Shown piece by piece: positions 1 to 6,430 of a stretch of DNA of 7,041 nucleotides (positions are counted from its first letter, which is position 1; the number at the start of each line of letters is the position of its first letter). The position numbers and the translations under genes were made by a program. The DNA is from Gammaproteobacteria bacterium. Its GTDB lineage: Bacteria; Pseudomonadota; Gammaproteobacteria; Steroidobacterales; Woeseiaceae. Below the pieces are notes generated by a model. It was given only the letters and a program-made list of their open reading frames with translations, did not search any database and was not told the DNA's origin. Location of the stretch: the NCBI GenBank assembly GCA_003645495.1, contig QNFK01000089.1, positions 1-7,041 of the forward strand. Direction: 5' to 3'.

Positions 1-1208
1 CCGAAAGTGACAACTCCATCTGCCGCCACAGCCCACGCACGAATATTATTGTAGTAGTGGCGAATTTCCTTGTTCGTCTCACGTGCCGTGCGTGCTTCTT
101 CCAGCGTGATCTGCACGTTGCCGGTCTCGTCGGTCGCTCGGCTCAGCAACAACGCATCTTTGCCATTCCACTGCCAGTCGTAGCGGAATCGTGTCTGGCA
201 ATATGCCAGCACGGGTGCCTGCAATTCGGCATCGTCCCAGGTCTTGCCGCCATCGGCGCTGATCTCCACCCTGGCGATTTTCCCTCGCCCGGACCAGGCG
301 AGTCCGGAGACTGCTACATTGCCCGGTTTCTCGAGAACATTTGGATACACCGGGTACGTGATCAGTGACTTCGCACCAAACACAGAGCTGAAGTCTTTTA
401 CGGTCTGTTCCGGAATCGGACCGCCTTTGAGCTCAATCCTGCTGATCCATTTGATGTTCGGTCCACCGGGATGACCCTTCAATAACAAACGAGCGGGGTA
501 GCCTTGCTCCGGGCGGATAGCCTCGCCATTTTGTCCCCAGGCGATCAAGCTGTCATCCCAGCGATCACTCATCGGGATAGAGCCGGTCCATTCACCATCG
601 TGGCCCTCGACGTAGAACCAGGTCACATCGTTCTTCGGCCCGACTAAATTCCAGAGTTCTGCCAGCGTTGTGCCGGTCCATTCACTTGTACTGACCATTC
701 CATCGATCTGCTGCGGCGTCAGCTCCGGCTTCATACCGGCAAAGCCGGGAATTCCGTTGTTGCCACATTCCATGTAACGAATCGCGGTCGTCTTGGGGAG
801 TTTCTTCAGGTCGTTCAACGAAAAGGTCATTGGGCGATCTACCAGCCCTTCCACACGGAGCGTGTATTTGTCGGGATCGATGGAAGGCACACCGGTGTGG
901 TGTCGCTCATAATGCAGGTCTGCCGGTGTGATGATGCCATCCAGGTCCTGCAACGGTGTCTTGGAAGCAGAAGAGGGCAGGACATTGCCGACGAGTCGGC
1001 GTGGCTTTTCGTACGGTGACCGCTCGCCAAGATCGCTAACCAGTCGTCGTTCGTCGCCGGGCGCCACAGTCGCAGTTTCTGCTGCCGCTTTTGCTTCGCC
1101 CCTGACCATGACTGTGCCAAGTCCGGCAGCAGCGGTCGCCAGTAACGTGCGGCGTGTAATTTTTTCTTTCGCGAGTGTGTTCGTGTCTTGTGGTGAATCC
1201 TGTCCCAT
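1..1208 (-). CDS. soxC: SoxC-like molybdopterin sulfane/sulfite dehydrogenase, Tat-exported (3' end beyond window)
   Basis: My translation of the minus strand from the ATG at 1208-1206 is open for 402 codons to the window edge. Residues 18-29 form a twin-arginine leader (T-R-R-T-L-L, then an Ala/Gly-rich core) with likely cleavage near 41-43, so the enzyme should act folded in the periplasm. The molybdopterin domain covers roughly 65-265. It holds the SoxC/SorA-type ERHH segment (101-104), the molybdenum-ligand Cys148 in MECGNNG, EWTGTTLAELW (176-186), and an EQGYPARLLL...NIKWISRIEL stretch (234-260). Residues 275-402 look like the Mo-co dimerisation domain (KSLITYP, SGLAWSG, EISADGGKTW, SRATDETG, WAVAADG). 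The family is usually about 420-440 aa, so only a short C-terminus is missing. SoxC normally works with the dihaem cytochrome SoxD in the Sox thiosulfate-oxidation complex; SoxD, if present, would lie off the left edge. A strong AGGGGG ribosome site precedes the start. It could instead be annotated as a general sulfite oxidase (SorA/SuoX-like), but the C-terminal motifs favour SoxC. Confidence 0.9.
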   Translation of the reverse strand, partial: MGQDSPQDTNTLAKEKITRRTLLATAAAGLGTVMVRGEAKAAAETATVAPGDERRLVSDLGERSPYEKPRRLVGNVLPSSASKTPLQDLDGIITPADLHYERHHTGVPSIDPDKYTLRVEGLVDRPMTFSLNDLKKLPKTTAIRYMECGNNGIPGFAGMKPELTPQQIDGMVSTSEWTGTTLAELWNLVGPKNDVTWFYVEGHDGEWTGSIPMSDRWDDSLIAWGQNGEAIRPEQGYPARLLLKGHPGGPNIKWISRIELKGGPIPEQTVKDFSSVFGAKSLITYPVYPNVLEKPGNVAVSGLAWSGRGKIARVEISADGGKTWDDAELQAPVLAYCQTRFRYDWQWNGKDALLLSRATDETGNVQITLEEARTARETNKEIRHYYNNIRAWAVAADGVVTF

Positions 1209-1351
1209 TGCTTGTCCCCCTGGTATGCAGCTCTGCAGGCTGACTGTACACCTCTTATTGCTCAAGGGCATGAGCAAATATACGTAGATGGGTTGGAGGT
1301 CATCAGGCTGCTGGCGGACGGCCGCAGGAGTATCCGTTACGTAAATCATCC
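1209..1351. other. Leader/intergenic region upstream of the soxC-like gene
   Basis: These 143 bases separate the REP element from the soxC-like start. Apart from the AGGGGG-type ribosome site just upstream of 1208, I see no convincing -35/-10 pair on the minus strand. AT-rich TATATT-like bases near 1280 lack a partner at proper spacing. Short open frames crossing the region show no protein-like composition. Whether soxC has its own promoter here or is read through from the gene upstream cannot be decided by eye. Confidence 0.4.
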
Positions 1352-1436
1352 ATATTCGCGGCTAAAGCCGCTCCCACAGCAAGCCACAATCTGTGGGGAA
1401 GAGGCCAACTGTGGGAGCGGCTTTAGTCGCGAATAT
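1352..1436. repeat. REP-type inverted repeat pair (BIME-like palindrome)
   Basis: Two 28-nt arms, 1352-1379 and 1409-1436, are inverted copies that match at 27 of 28 positions. Their core is GTGGGAGCGGCTTTAG. Each arm can also fold on itself: GCGGC/GCCGC around TAAA at 1358-1371, and GCGGC/GTCGC around TTTA at 1417-1430 with one G-T pair. The 29-nt spacer holds another small hairpin, CCACA-ATC-TGTGG, at 1384-1396. This is the form of a pair of REP elements in opposite orientation. REP sequences of this type are dispersed between genes of many gammaproteobacteria and are mobilised by RAYT (TnpA-REP) transposases. No RAYT gene is in the window. The element lies 39 nt beyond the stop of the 237-aa gene, where its transcript hairpin could stabilise the mRNA end or reduce read-through into soxC. 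There is no U-tract, so it is not a classical terminator. Confidence 0.88.
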
Positions 1437-1475
1437 CCCAAATACATATGGTCCGCAGCAAAAAACTCGCAAACA

Positions 1476-2189
1476 TTAATCACCAACATACTCATAATCG
1501 CTAAACGAAATCGACGTGGATTCGTCAATACCAATCGCAATAAACGCGCGTGCTTTGACTCTCACATCTACCGATAACGGCACGATCGGACCTCCATCGG
1601 CGGCCGGACCAAACATCAGCCGCGTCACGAACTCTTTTACTTTTACGCCAAATTGCGGTTTGAATGGCTTGTTGCTGTGCATATCGATGTATTCGATGTA
1701 CGGTCCGTCTTTGACGATCTTCATCGTCGCATCGATATGTTTCATGAATTTTTCTGCATCATCGTCATCGACCGGCGTGAAGCTGTAGAGCCAGTAATCA
1801 TCCGTCTCCCCGATAAGTCTCAGGCTACCCGGTTCGGCGACATCGCTGACGTCATGATTTCCGTCATCGGCAGACGACGAACCATTGTCATCTTCTTTTT
1901 CCTCTGCGTAGTCGGCAATCTCTTCCACGGACGGCGTTCGACCGTCGACAGACAATAGCTGCCATCGCTCACCTTTCGTCTGGCGTGGGTCATAACGCCC
2001 AACGGTATGCGTCTCTGATTCGATCGATGTTTCTGTGTACGCCCACTCCTGCATGTAGTCATCAGCCATCGCGTTCGCAGCTTCCTGCAGGATGGCGGCG
2101 TGATTGATTGCGCCGAATGCGGTGCTTGCTACAAAGCACGCAAGAACGGGTGCAAATCTGTACCTCATTGGCATTGATACTGAGTTCAT
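1476..2189 (-). CDS. Exported hypothetical protein, 237 aa, unknown family
   Basis: I do not recognise the family. The frame stays open upstream to 2426, overlapping the channel gene, but the ATG at 2189 is the likely start: AGGTGA lies 7 nt before it (2197-2202), and the product then begins with a good signal peptide. That peptide has a basic MRYR stretch, a hydrophobic core at 13-25, and likely cleavage after Ala24-Phe25-Gly26. The mature part starts with a helical segment (about 30-60). GERWQLLSVDGRTPS (73-87) and a strongly acidic, Ser/Asp-rich linker (about 96-118) follow. The C-terminal half (122-237) reads as alternating beta strands with a helix and ends in ISFSDYEYVGD. There is no cysteine in the mature protein, no catalytic motif that I can name and no membrane segment, so it is probably soluble and periplasmic. 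The layout is faintly reminiscent of LolA-like or DUF-type periplasmic beta proteins, but this is a guess. It follows the channel gene by 118 nt on the same strand and seems to have its own promoter. Confidence 0.78.
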   Translation of the reverse strand: MNSVSMPMRYRFAPVLACFVASTAFGAINHAAILQEAANAMADDYMQEWAYTETSIESETHTVGRYDPRQTKGERWQLLSVDGRTPSVEEIADYAEEKEDDNGSSSADDGNHDVSDVAEPGSLRLIGETDDYWLYSFTPVDDDDAEKFMKHIDATMKIVKDGPYIEYIDMHSNKPFKPQFGVKVKEFVTRLMFGPAADGGPIVPLSVDVRVKARAFIAIGIDESTSISFSDYEYVGD

Positions 2190-2247
2190 CTGAGAATCAC
2201 CTGTTGAAATGCAGCCAGACTGTTGCCGGCAAACGGGTCTTTTGTGA

Positions 2248-2256
2248 CTTATAGCA
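2248..2256 (-). promoter_or_regulatory. Candidate extended -10 promoter for the 237-aa exported protein
   Basis: On the minus strand the bases read TGCTATAAG, an extended -10 (TGn followed by a near-consensus TATAAG). No good -35 hexamer sits 17 nt upstream, which is tolerable for extended -10 promoters. Initiation would fall near 2240 and give a leader of about 50 nt ending in the AGGTGA ribosome site at 2197-2202. This would allow expression independent of the ATPase-channel unit. Confidence 0.35.
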
Positions 2257-2307
2257 GGCAAATACGGTGTTGGGTACACCAGTAGACAAAAAAGCCGACT
2301 ACTATCG

Positions 2308-3213
2308 CTAGTCGATTTCCCGCTTAAATATGAGAGGTGGCAGAATTGAATGATCTGCGAATGCGCGATGTACTCGTAAAGTGACATCAGTTTCGAAGTC
2401 TTTTTCGTATTTGGTATCCAGCACATAGGCCTTCAGTCGCAAGTGCATCGAAACACAGCCATCCAATGGCAATTGTGCTGCAAGCACGTTGATTGGTTTC
2501 GGCAGGTAGATGTAACGACTGGTAGCAGCAGCCTCCCTGATCAATTCGCGTGCACGATGGACGTCCTGGTCCAGCCCGATATAAAAATCAACAACGGTCT
2601 GCATGTCGAGCTGGCCGGAATTGCTGCTCGAGGTGACCTCGCTGAGAAAAAGATTATTCGGGATCGTTACAGTGCTGTCATCCAGCGTCGTGAGTTTTAC
2701 AGATCGCAGGCCGATTTTCTTGATATCGCCGTACTCGCCGCCAAATTTTACACGATCACCGATCTGAAAGGGCCGATCCAGGATTATCAGGATGCCGCCA
2801 ACAAGTGATGCGAGCAGATCGCGGGTTGCGAAGCCGACCGCCACGACACTTGCACCGCCAATAACAGCAAGTACTCGTGGGCTGAAGTCGAAACTCACCA
2901 GGACGATGAATGCGATGGTTGTCAGGTAAACGGAAAAACGGAAAAACGCGTTGATCCTTTGCAATAACAAACGCCGCTCGGCAATCGATTTGCCCAGGTC
3001 TTCCACGATGCGATCCACGAAACGTAGCAGCAACCAGGCGAACAGGATGACAACGGCCGCCTGCACGATTCCAGTCCAGTCGATAATCTGCGACAGGAGT
3101 GCGATATCACTGGCATCCGGCACTGTATCGAGGCCCTGGCCTCGTGCGCTTTCCGTGAGGGCGAGGGTGCCTGGCACGAGAAGTATTGCAAGAAGCTTCT
3201 GTAGTTTTCTCAT
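2308..3213 (-). CDS. MscS-family small-conductance mechanosensitive ion channel
   Basis: This 301-residue protein has the MscS architecture. It starts with a signal-like N-terminus (MRKLQKLLAILLV, possible cleavage near Ala23-Arg-Gly-Gln), then a short periplasmic stretch, TM1 (about 49-66) and TM2 (about 94-108). The pore-lining TM3 region (about 113-146) carries the Ala/Gly pattern VIGGASVVAVGFATRDLLAS. The cytoplasmic beta domain begins with the family hallmark RPFQIGDRV (147-155), then DDSTVTIPNNLF (178-189). The alpha/beta C-terminal vestibule runs to 301, so the length is close to E. coli MscS (286 aa). Members release ions and osmolytes when membrane tension rises; some relatives are gated by ligands. 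The ATG at 3213 is chosen because it gives a clean leader. A TTG at 3240 would overlap the upstream gene by 11 nt. Only 16 nt separate this start from the stop of the membrane ATPase gene, so translational coupling and joint function are likely. There is no strong Shine-Dalgarno, which also fits coupling. Confidence 0.9.
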   Translation of the reverse strand: MRKLQKLLAILLVPGTLALTESARGQGLDTVPDASDIALLSQIIDWTGIVQAAVVILFAWLLLRFVDRIVEDLGKSIAERRLLLQRINAFFRFSVYLTTIAFIVLVSFDFSPRVLAVIGGASVVAVGFATRDLLASLVGGILIILDRPFQIGDRVKFGGEYGDIKKIGLRSVKLTTLDDSTVTIPNNLFLSEVTSSSNSGQLDMQTVVDFYIGLDQDVHRARELIREAAATSRYIYLPKPINVLAAQLPLDGCVSMHLRLKAYVLDTKYEKDFETDVTLRVHRAFADHSILPPLIFKREID

Positions 3214-3229
3214 CGCTATCAACCAGGCG

Positions 3230-5668
3230 CTAGCGCGCAAGAAGATTTTTCCGTGCGAGAACGGTTGTTATGGTACGGAACCATTCCCACGAAATTCTGT
3301 AACCGCCAGCAGTTTCCTCAATCCACCCGCGTGACATGCAGTAGCGCATTGCGCTGCTGACTGCGCCCGTTGCCAACCTGAGATTATCTGCAATATCGGC
3401 CTGGGTGATTACTTCAGACTGTGCGATTGCGCGCAAGACCAACAAGATATTTTGCGAGACGTTGTCCAGTTCACGCGTTTTCGGTTGCGTCGGGATGGTT
3501 ACATTCAGATGGCCCGCTTCATTGGGGCAAAGACAATCAGCCCAGATTTGCAGTGCAACGGATGGGTTGCCACCTGATAACGTCCATATCATTCGATAGA
3601 GGCCCGCCTCGTTTCGCTCCTGTGTCGTATCAAGCGTCGTCTCCAGGTATTCATGCGGTATCTTGACATCGCTGAAATTCGGCTCGATACCGGCTTCATC
3701 ATTGCGTTGCTCGAACAGGTCTGCGAGTTGCTCCTCCGTCCATGGCGGTAATTCCAGTACTTCATTGACGGCCGCCTGGTCTGCCCGGGCCCGTTGCAGG
3801 TATTGCCATGCAAAACGATCGACCGATATTACCCAGAGTACGTCCGCAGAAACGTTCTCAATAAGTTCAGTCAACTTAATCAATTCTTTTTGGCCGCCGA
3901 TAACGGGTCTTACAAGACGATGCAGATTATCAATGCCAATAGTCTGGATGCCGGACTCTGTTAGTTTGCTGGTGACGTGTTTGGCATCGACTCGCTTAAT
4001 GCCAAGTGCCTGTCCGAGATTTTGCTCAACTTCCGCGAATTCGCCACTGACACAATCGAGCAATATCATTTTATCATTTGAGGAATCCCGGACATGCTCG
4101 AGAAAACAGCTTTTACCAATGCCACGCTCGCCCGTAATAGCGACAATGCCGCTTCGATGTGCCTTGATGCGCTGAACAAGCTTGCGTCGCTCAGGCCTTG
4201 CATATCGATCGTAGAATTCACCCCTGCTTAGCAGTTGCTCACGCACAGATGTCGCAAGGGAAGGTGCATTTTCCTTCTTTTCGGCATCACTCGCGGTTTC
4301 GGACTGGCTGCTGGTCAGGCTGCTGGTTAGTCCCTGGTCCGCACTAAAACGCAGGAAGCTACGTGTAACCCGTCTGCGCAAGCTATTGGCCATCAACCAG
4401 ACTGCGCCGCTCGCTGCACTGCTATAGCTGCGTAAACCCTTGCGGTGTTTTAGCAAATTATCAAGCGAATCTGTACTTTCCCGCTCACGCTCCAGGTTAA
4501 GAAATATCGACTTGCGCCACCATGAAAGCAGGATGAGGAGAACAGGTAACGCAAGAATCTGGAAGAGGCGCCAGACCCAGGCATGCAGGGTTGCGATACC
4601 GGTGAGATTTTCAGCAAGGCTAAGTCCGAGTCCCAGCAATACCAGCCAGGTAGCGACGAGGCGAAGTGAACGTTTTCGCAGCCTTGCATTTTCGCCTGCC
4701 ATGCCAGCAGCACCGCGGGCCGCCACTGCGTTCAGGAGCGACACTGAAAACCAGCCAAGCAAAATCCAGCGAACAACAATCTCAATAATTCCTTTCAGGA
4801 AATTTAGGCCCGGCATATCGATCAAAGCGAAGAAGACATGAAACAAAAGCAACCATTCGAGTGGGCGGCGCAGTTGTTCCATGTACCAGACGATCCTGAC
4901 ACGCCGCAGCACTTCCAGGGACCTCGGCCGTATCTCCAGCAAAGATCCACGCATGCGGCGCAACGTCTCTGGAAACCAGCGGCTCCACCAGTTAAAAATT
5001 GCGATCGCAAGGATGAATTCCATAAACCGCCAGATGACTGGCAGAGGTGCAATGCGAATACGGCGCATAAGGTTGCGTAGTGCTGCCGGAATGCTAAGCA
5101 TCTGGAATCGAATCTGCTGCCAGATGTAACTGATCTCCAGGTTTAACGTCTGGACGCCCAGGACATCGGTCGCCGTTACCTCAAGATGCAGGGACGGTGT
5201 AATGTGTTCGATCAGGCGCAGTCGCGCTTTGTACATCACCTCAACACTATCGTCCAGATCGTCGATCGTACGCATTCCGCCAGGTAATGCGGCTGCCTTA
5301 ACATTATCCTGCGGAGATTTAGCTCCCTTTAGCGCGTTGTTCAGAAACCTGACCCTGGCACGCAGGGCGCTGTCCAGTTCCATGTACAAATCATCGGCAT
5401 CAAATACGTCTCTCTGCAGCGCGAAAATTTTCCTGATGAGGTCGTCGACGCGACTGTCCCATTTTTCGACGGTGGCCAGGTAAGGCTGCGTACTCATTGA
5501 TCGTTCGCGCTGTCTTTCCTCAGCGAGAAGGGATTTTTCCGGTGTCTCCGTGGCGGGCTCTGCAACCTGCTCCTGGCTGTACGCGAGGCCGGACGCGAGT
5601 ATGGCGAGCAGCACACAGATATAAAAATTCTTTGTGCGATTTATGAATGTGAGCGATGTCGAATTCAA
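3230..5668 (-). CDS. Membrane-anchored STAND/AAA+-type ATPase with C-terminal winged helix, partner of the MscS channel
   Basis: A protein of 812 residues from TTG at 5668. This start has GAGGT 9 nt upstream and gives a normal signal peptide (core about 15-28, cleavage near Ala-Tyr-Ser-Gln); an in-frame GTG at 5749 would add 27 residues. Residues 32-205 look periplasmic and helical, with a charged, possibly coiled-coil part (43-115). Hydrophobic segments lie near 209-228, 269-283, 293-313, 334-354 and 361-384. Five segments place the rest in the cytoplasm. A basic juxtamembrane region (about 405-440) and a Ser/Thr-rich linker (448-470) lead to the ATPase: Walker A GERGIGKS (513-520), Walker B-like TIGIDNLH (576-583), a sensor-1-like strand VLWVISVD (610-617), LPPWTEEQL (640-648) and a STAND-type GGNPS (699-703). 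A winged helix follows (about 740-793), then the protein ends with no WD40, TPR or LRR array. In Walker B an Asn (N581) follows the Asp where many AAA+ proteins have a second acidic residue. The role is probably a nucleotide-dependent switch acting with the adjacent channel. No named family is recognised. Confidence 0.85.
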   Translation of the reverse strand: MNSTSLTFINRTKNFYICVLLAILASGLAYSQEQVAEPATETPEKSLLAEERQRERSMSTQPYLATVEKWDSRVDDLIRKIFALQRDVFDADDLYMELDSALRARVRFLNNALKGAKSPQDNVKAAALPGGMRTIDDLDDSVEVMYKARLRLIEHITPSLHLEVTATDVLGVQTLNLEISYIWQQIRFQMLSIPAALRNLMRRIRIAPLPVIWRFMEFILAIAIFNWWSRWFPETLRRMRGSLLEIRPRSLEVLRRVRIVWYMEQLRRPLEWLLLFHVFFALIDMPGLNFLKGIIEIVVRWILLGWFSVSLLNAVAARGAAGMAGENARLRKRSLRLVATWLVLLGLGLSLAENLTGIATLHAWVWRLFQILALPVLLILLSWWRKSIFLNLERERESTDSLDNLLKHRKGLRSYSSAASGAVWLMANSLRRRVTRSFLRFSADQGLTSSLTSSQSETASDAEKKENAPSLATSVREQLLSRGEFYDRYARPERRKLVQRIKAHRSGIVAITGERGIGKSCFLEHVRDSSNDKMILLDCVSGEFAEVEQNLGQALGIKRVDAKHVTSKLTESGIQTIGIDNLHRLVRPVIGGQKELIKLTELIENVSADVLWVISVDRFAWQYLQRARADQAAVNEVLELPPWTEEQLADLFEQRNDEAGIEPNFSDVKIPHEYLETTLDTTQERNEAGLYRMIWTLSGGNPSVALQIWADCLCPNEAGHLNVTIPTQPKTRELDNVSQNILLVLRAIAQSEVITQADIADNLRLATGAVSSAMRYCMSRGWIEETAGGYRISWEWFRTITTVLARKNLLAR

Positions 5669-5857
5669 GAACCTGCTACCTCGATATTCATTTTTATTGT
5701 TATTTGGTCTGGTTCTACGCGTGACCACCCATATTACACTGCCCGACACAACGATACTTCATTTTGGCACCGGCGCATTGCGGCCCAGCTTGGATATTTG
5801 TGCCAATACCTGCAGACTGCGGGTTGATCGCAAATTGTGATGCCTGGAGCACCCGAC
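5669..5857. promoter_or_regulatory. Divergent intergenic region between the ATPase and DsrE-like genes
   Basis: This 189-nt gap must hold the promoters of both divergent units. The only sites that I can support are the ribosome sites: GAGGT at 5678-5682 for the minus-strand TTG start at 5668, and TGGAG at 5845-5849 for the plus-strand ATG at 5858. A minus-strand TAATAT at 5731-5736 could be a -10; it would put initiation downstream of the alternative GTG at 5749 and so favour the shorter ATPase. It lacks a good -35. For the plus-strand unit, GATATT near 5793 has no well-spaced partner. No clear operator palindrome is visible. Confidence 0.4.
5678..5682 (-). promoter_or_regulatory. Ribosome binding site deciding the ATPase start
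   Basis: GAGGT on the minus strand is 9 nt upstream of the TTG at 5668. It supports this start over the in-frame GTG at 5749, which is preceded only by a weak GAAG and would put an uncharacteristic 27 polar/basic residues in front of the signal peptide. Confidence 0.5.
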
Positions 5858-6394
5858 ATGTTCGTTAGAACCATACTGTTTCTCCTGCTGGCGATGAGTT
5901 CAACACTGCTAATTGCCGACGAACCATCCATGGGGCCGATTATCGGGGACTACGGTCCGACGTATCCAATCGAATACCGGGATGTACCCCTGGCGGAGGG
6001 ATTTACATTCCGCGTTGTTTTCGATGCTGGTGCGTATCCGGGCGAGGTAGATTCACTAAACTCTGAATTGGTTAGTGTCGCGAGATACCTGAATATGCAT
6101 GGCAGAAACGGCGTCCCGTTAGAGAACATGGATATCGCGGTCGTGTTGCATGGCAATGCTTTGAAAGGCGCACTTTCCGATGCGGCATACGAATCCCGCT
6201 ATCAAACCAAGAATCCTAACCTCGACCTGTTGCAAAAACTTGATGCGGCAGGAGTGAAATTCTATGCGTGCGGTCAGTCGATGCATTTTCGCGGTTTCGA
6301 AAAAAAGGAATTAGTTAGTCCGGTGAAGGTGGGTTTGTCGGCAATGACCATGCTGACCGTGTTGCAGTCTGACGGTTACGCACTATTGCCCTAG
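5858..6394 (+). CDS. Exported DsrE-family protein
   Basis: A 178-residue protein starting at the ATG with TGGAG 8 nt upstream; upstream GTG and ATG codons at 5837 and 5840 would lengthen it by 6-7 residues. The N-terminus is a signal peptide (hydrophobic core about 5-19, likely cleavage after Ala20). The remainder matches the DsrE/DsrF-like fold (COG1416-type). It has a first strand FRVVFDAG (51-58), a helix with SLNSELVSVARYLNMHG (66-82), DIAVVLHGNALKGAL (92-106), DLLQKLDAAGVKFYACGQSM (123-142) and a C-terminal VSPVKVGLSAMTMLTVLQSDGYALLP stretch. Cys138, in YACGQS, is the only cysteine and sits where DsrE-like proteins carry their conserved sulfur-handling cysteine; His98 is also typical. 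DsrE relatives take part in sulfur transfer, although exported single-subunit versions have poorly known roles. It is divergent from the ATPase gene and 36 nt ahead of a Tat oxidoreductase, probably in one operon. Confidence 0.85.
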   Translation: MFVRTILFLLLAMSSTLLIADEPSMGPIIGDYGPTYPIEYRDVPLAEGFTFRVVFDAGAYPGEVDSLNSELVSVARYLNMHGRNGVPLENMDIAVVLHGNALKGALSDAAYESRYQTKNPNLDLLQKLDAAGVKFYACGQSMHFRGFEKKELVSPVKVGLSAMTMLTVLQSDGYALLP

Positions 6395-6430
6395 CTTGCG
6401 GGGAAGTTCAGGTTCGGTCGGGGATACAAG

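Noticed and set aside
57..474. Plus-strand open frames at 57-368 and 244-474
   Set aside because: They lie antisense to the clearly coding soxC-like frame, have no good ribosome site and show no recognisable domain.
582..685. 14-nt direct repeat GCCGGTCCATTCAC at 582-595 and 672-685
   Set aside because: Both copies lie in frame inside the soxC-like gene, exactly 30 codons apart, and encode the same Glu-Trp-Thr-Gly motif. Coding constraint and chance explain them; no repeat array extends from them.
2266..2280. Small hairpin GGTGT-TGGGT-ACACC after the MscS gene as a terminator
   Set aside because: The stem is only 5 bp and no U-tract follows on the minus strand, so termination is not supported.
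2190..2426. N-terminal extension of the 237-aa protein back to 2426
   Set aside because: It would overlap the MscS coding end by over 100 nt and bury the signal peptide internally; the ATG at 2189 has AGGTGA at good spacing.
3663..4175. 170-codon plus-strand open frame inside the ATPase gene
   Set aside because: It is antisense to the ATPase domain, which carries clear motifs, and its Ser/Arg/Leu-rich composition is typical of a shadow frame.
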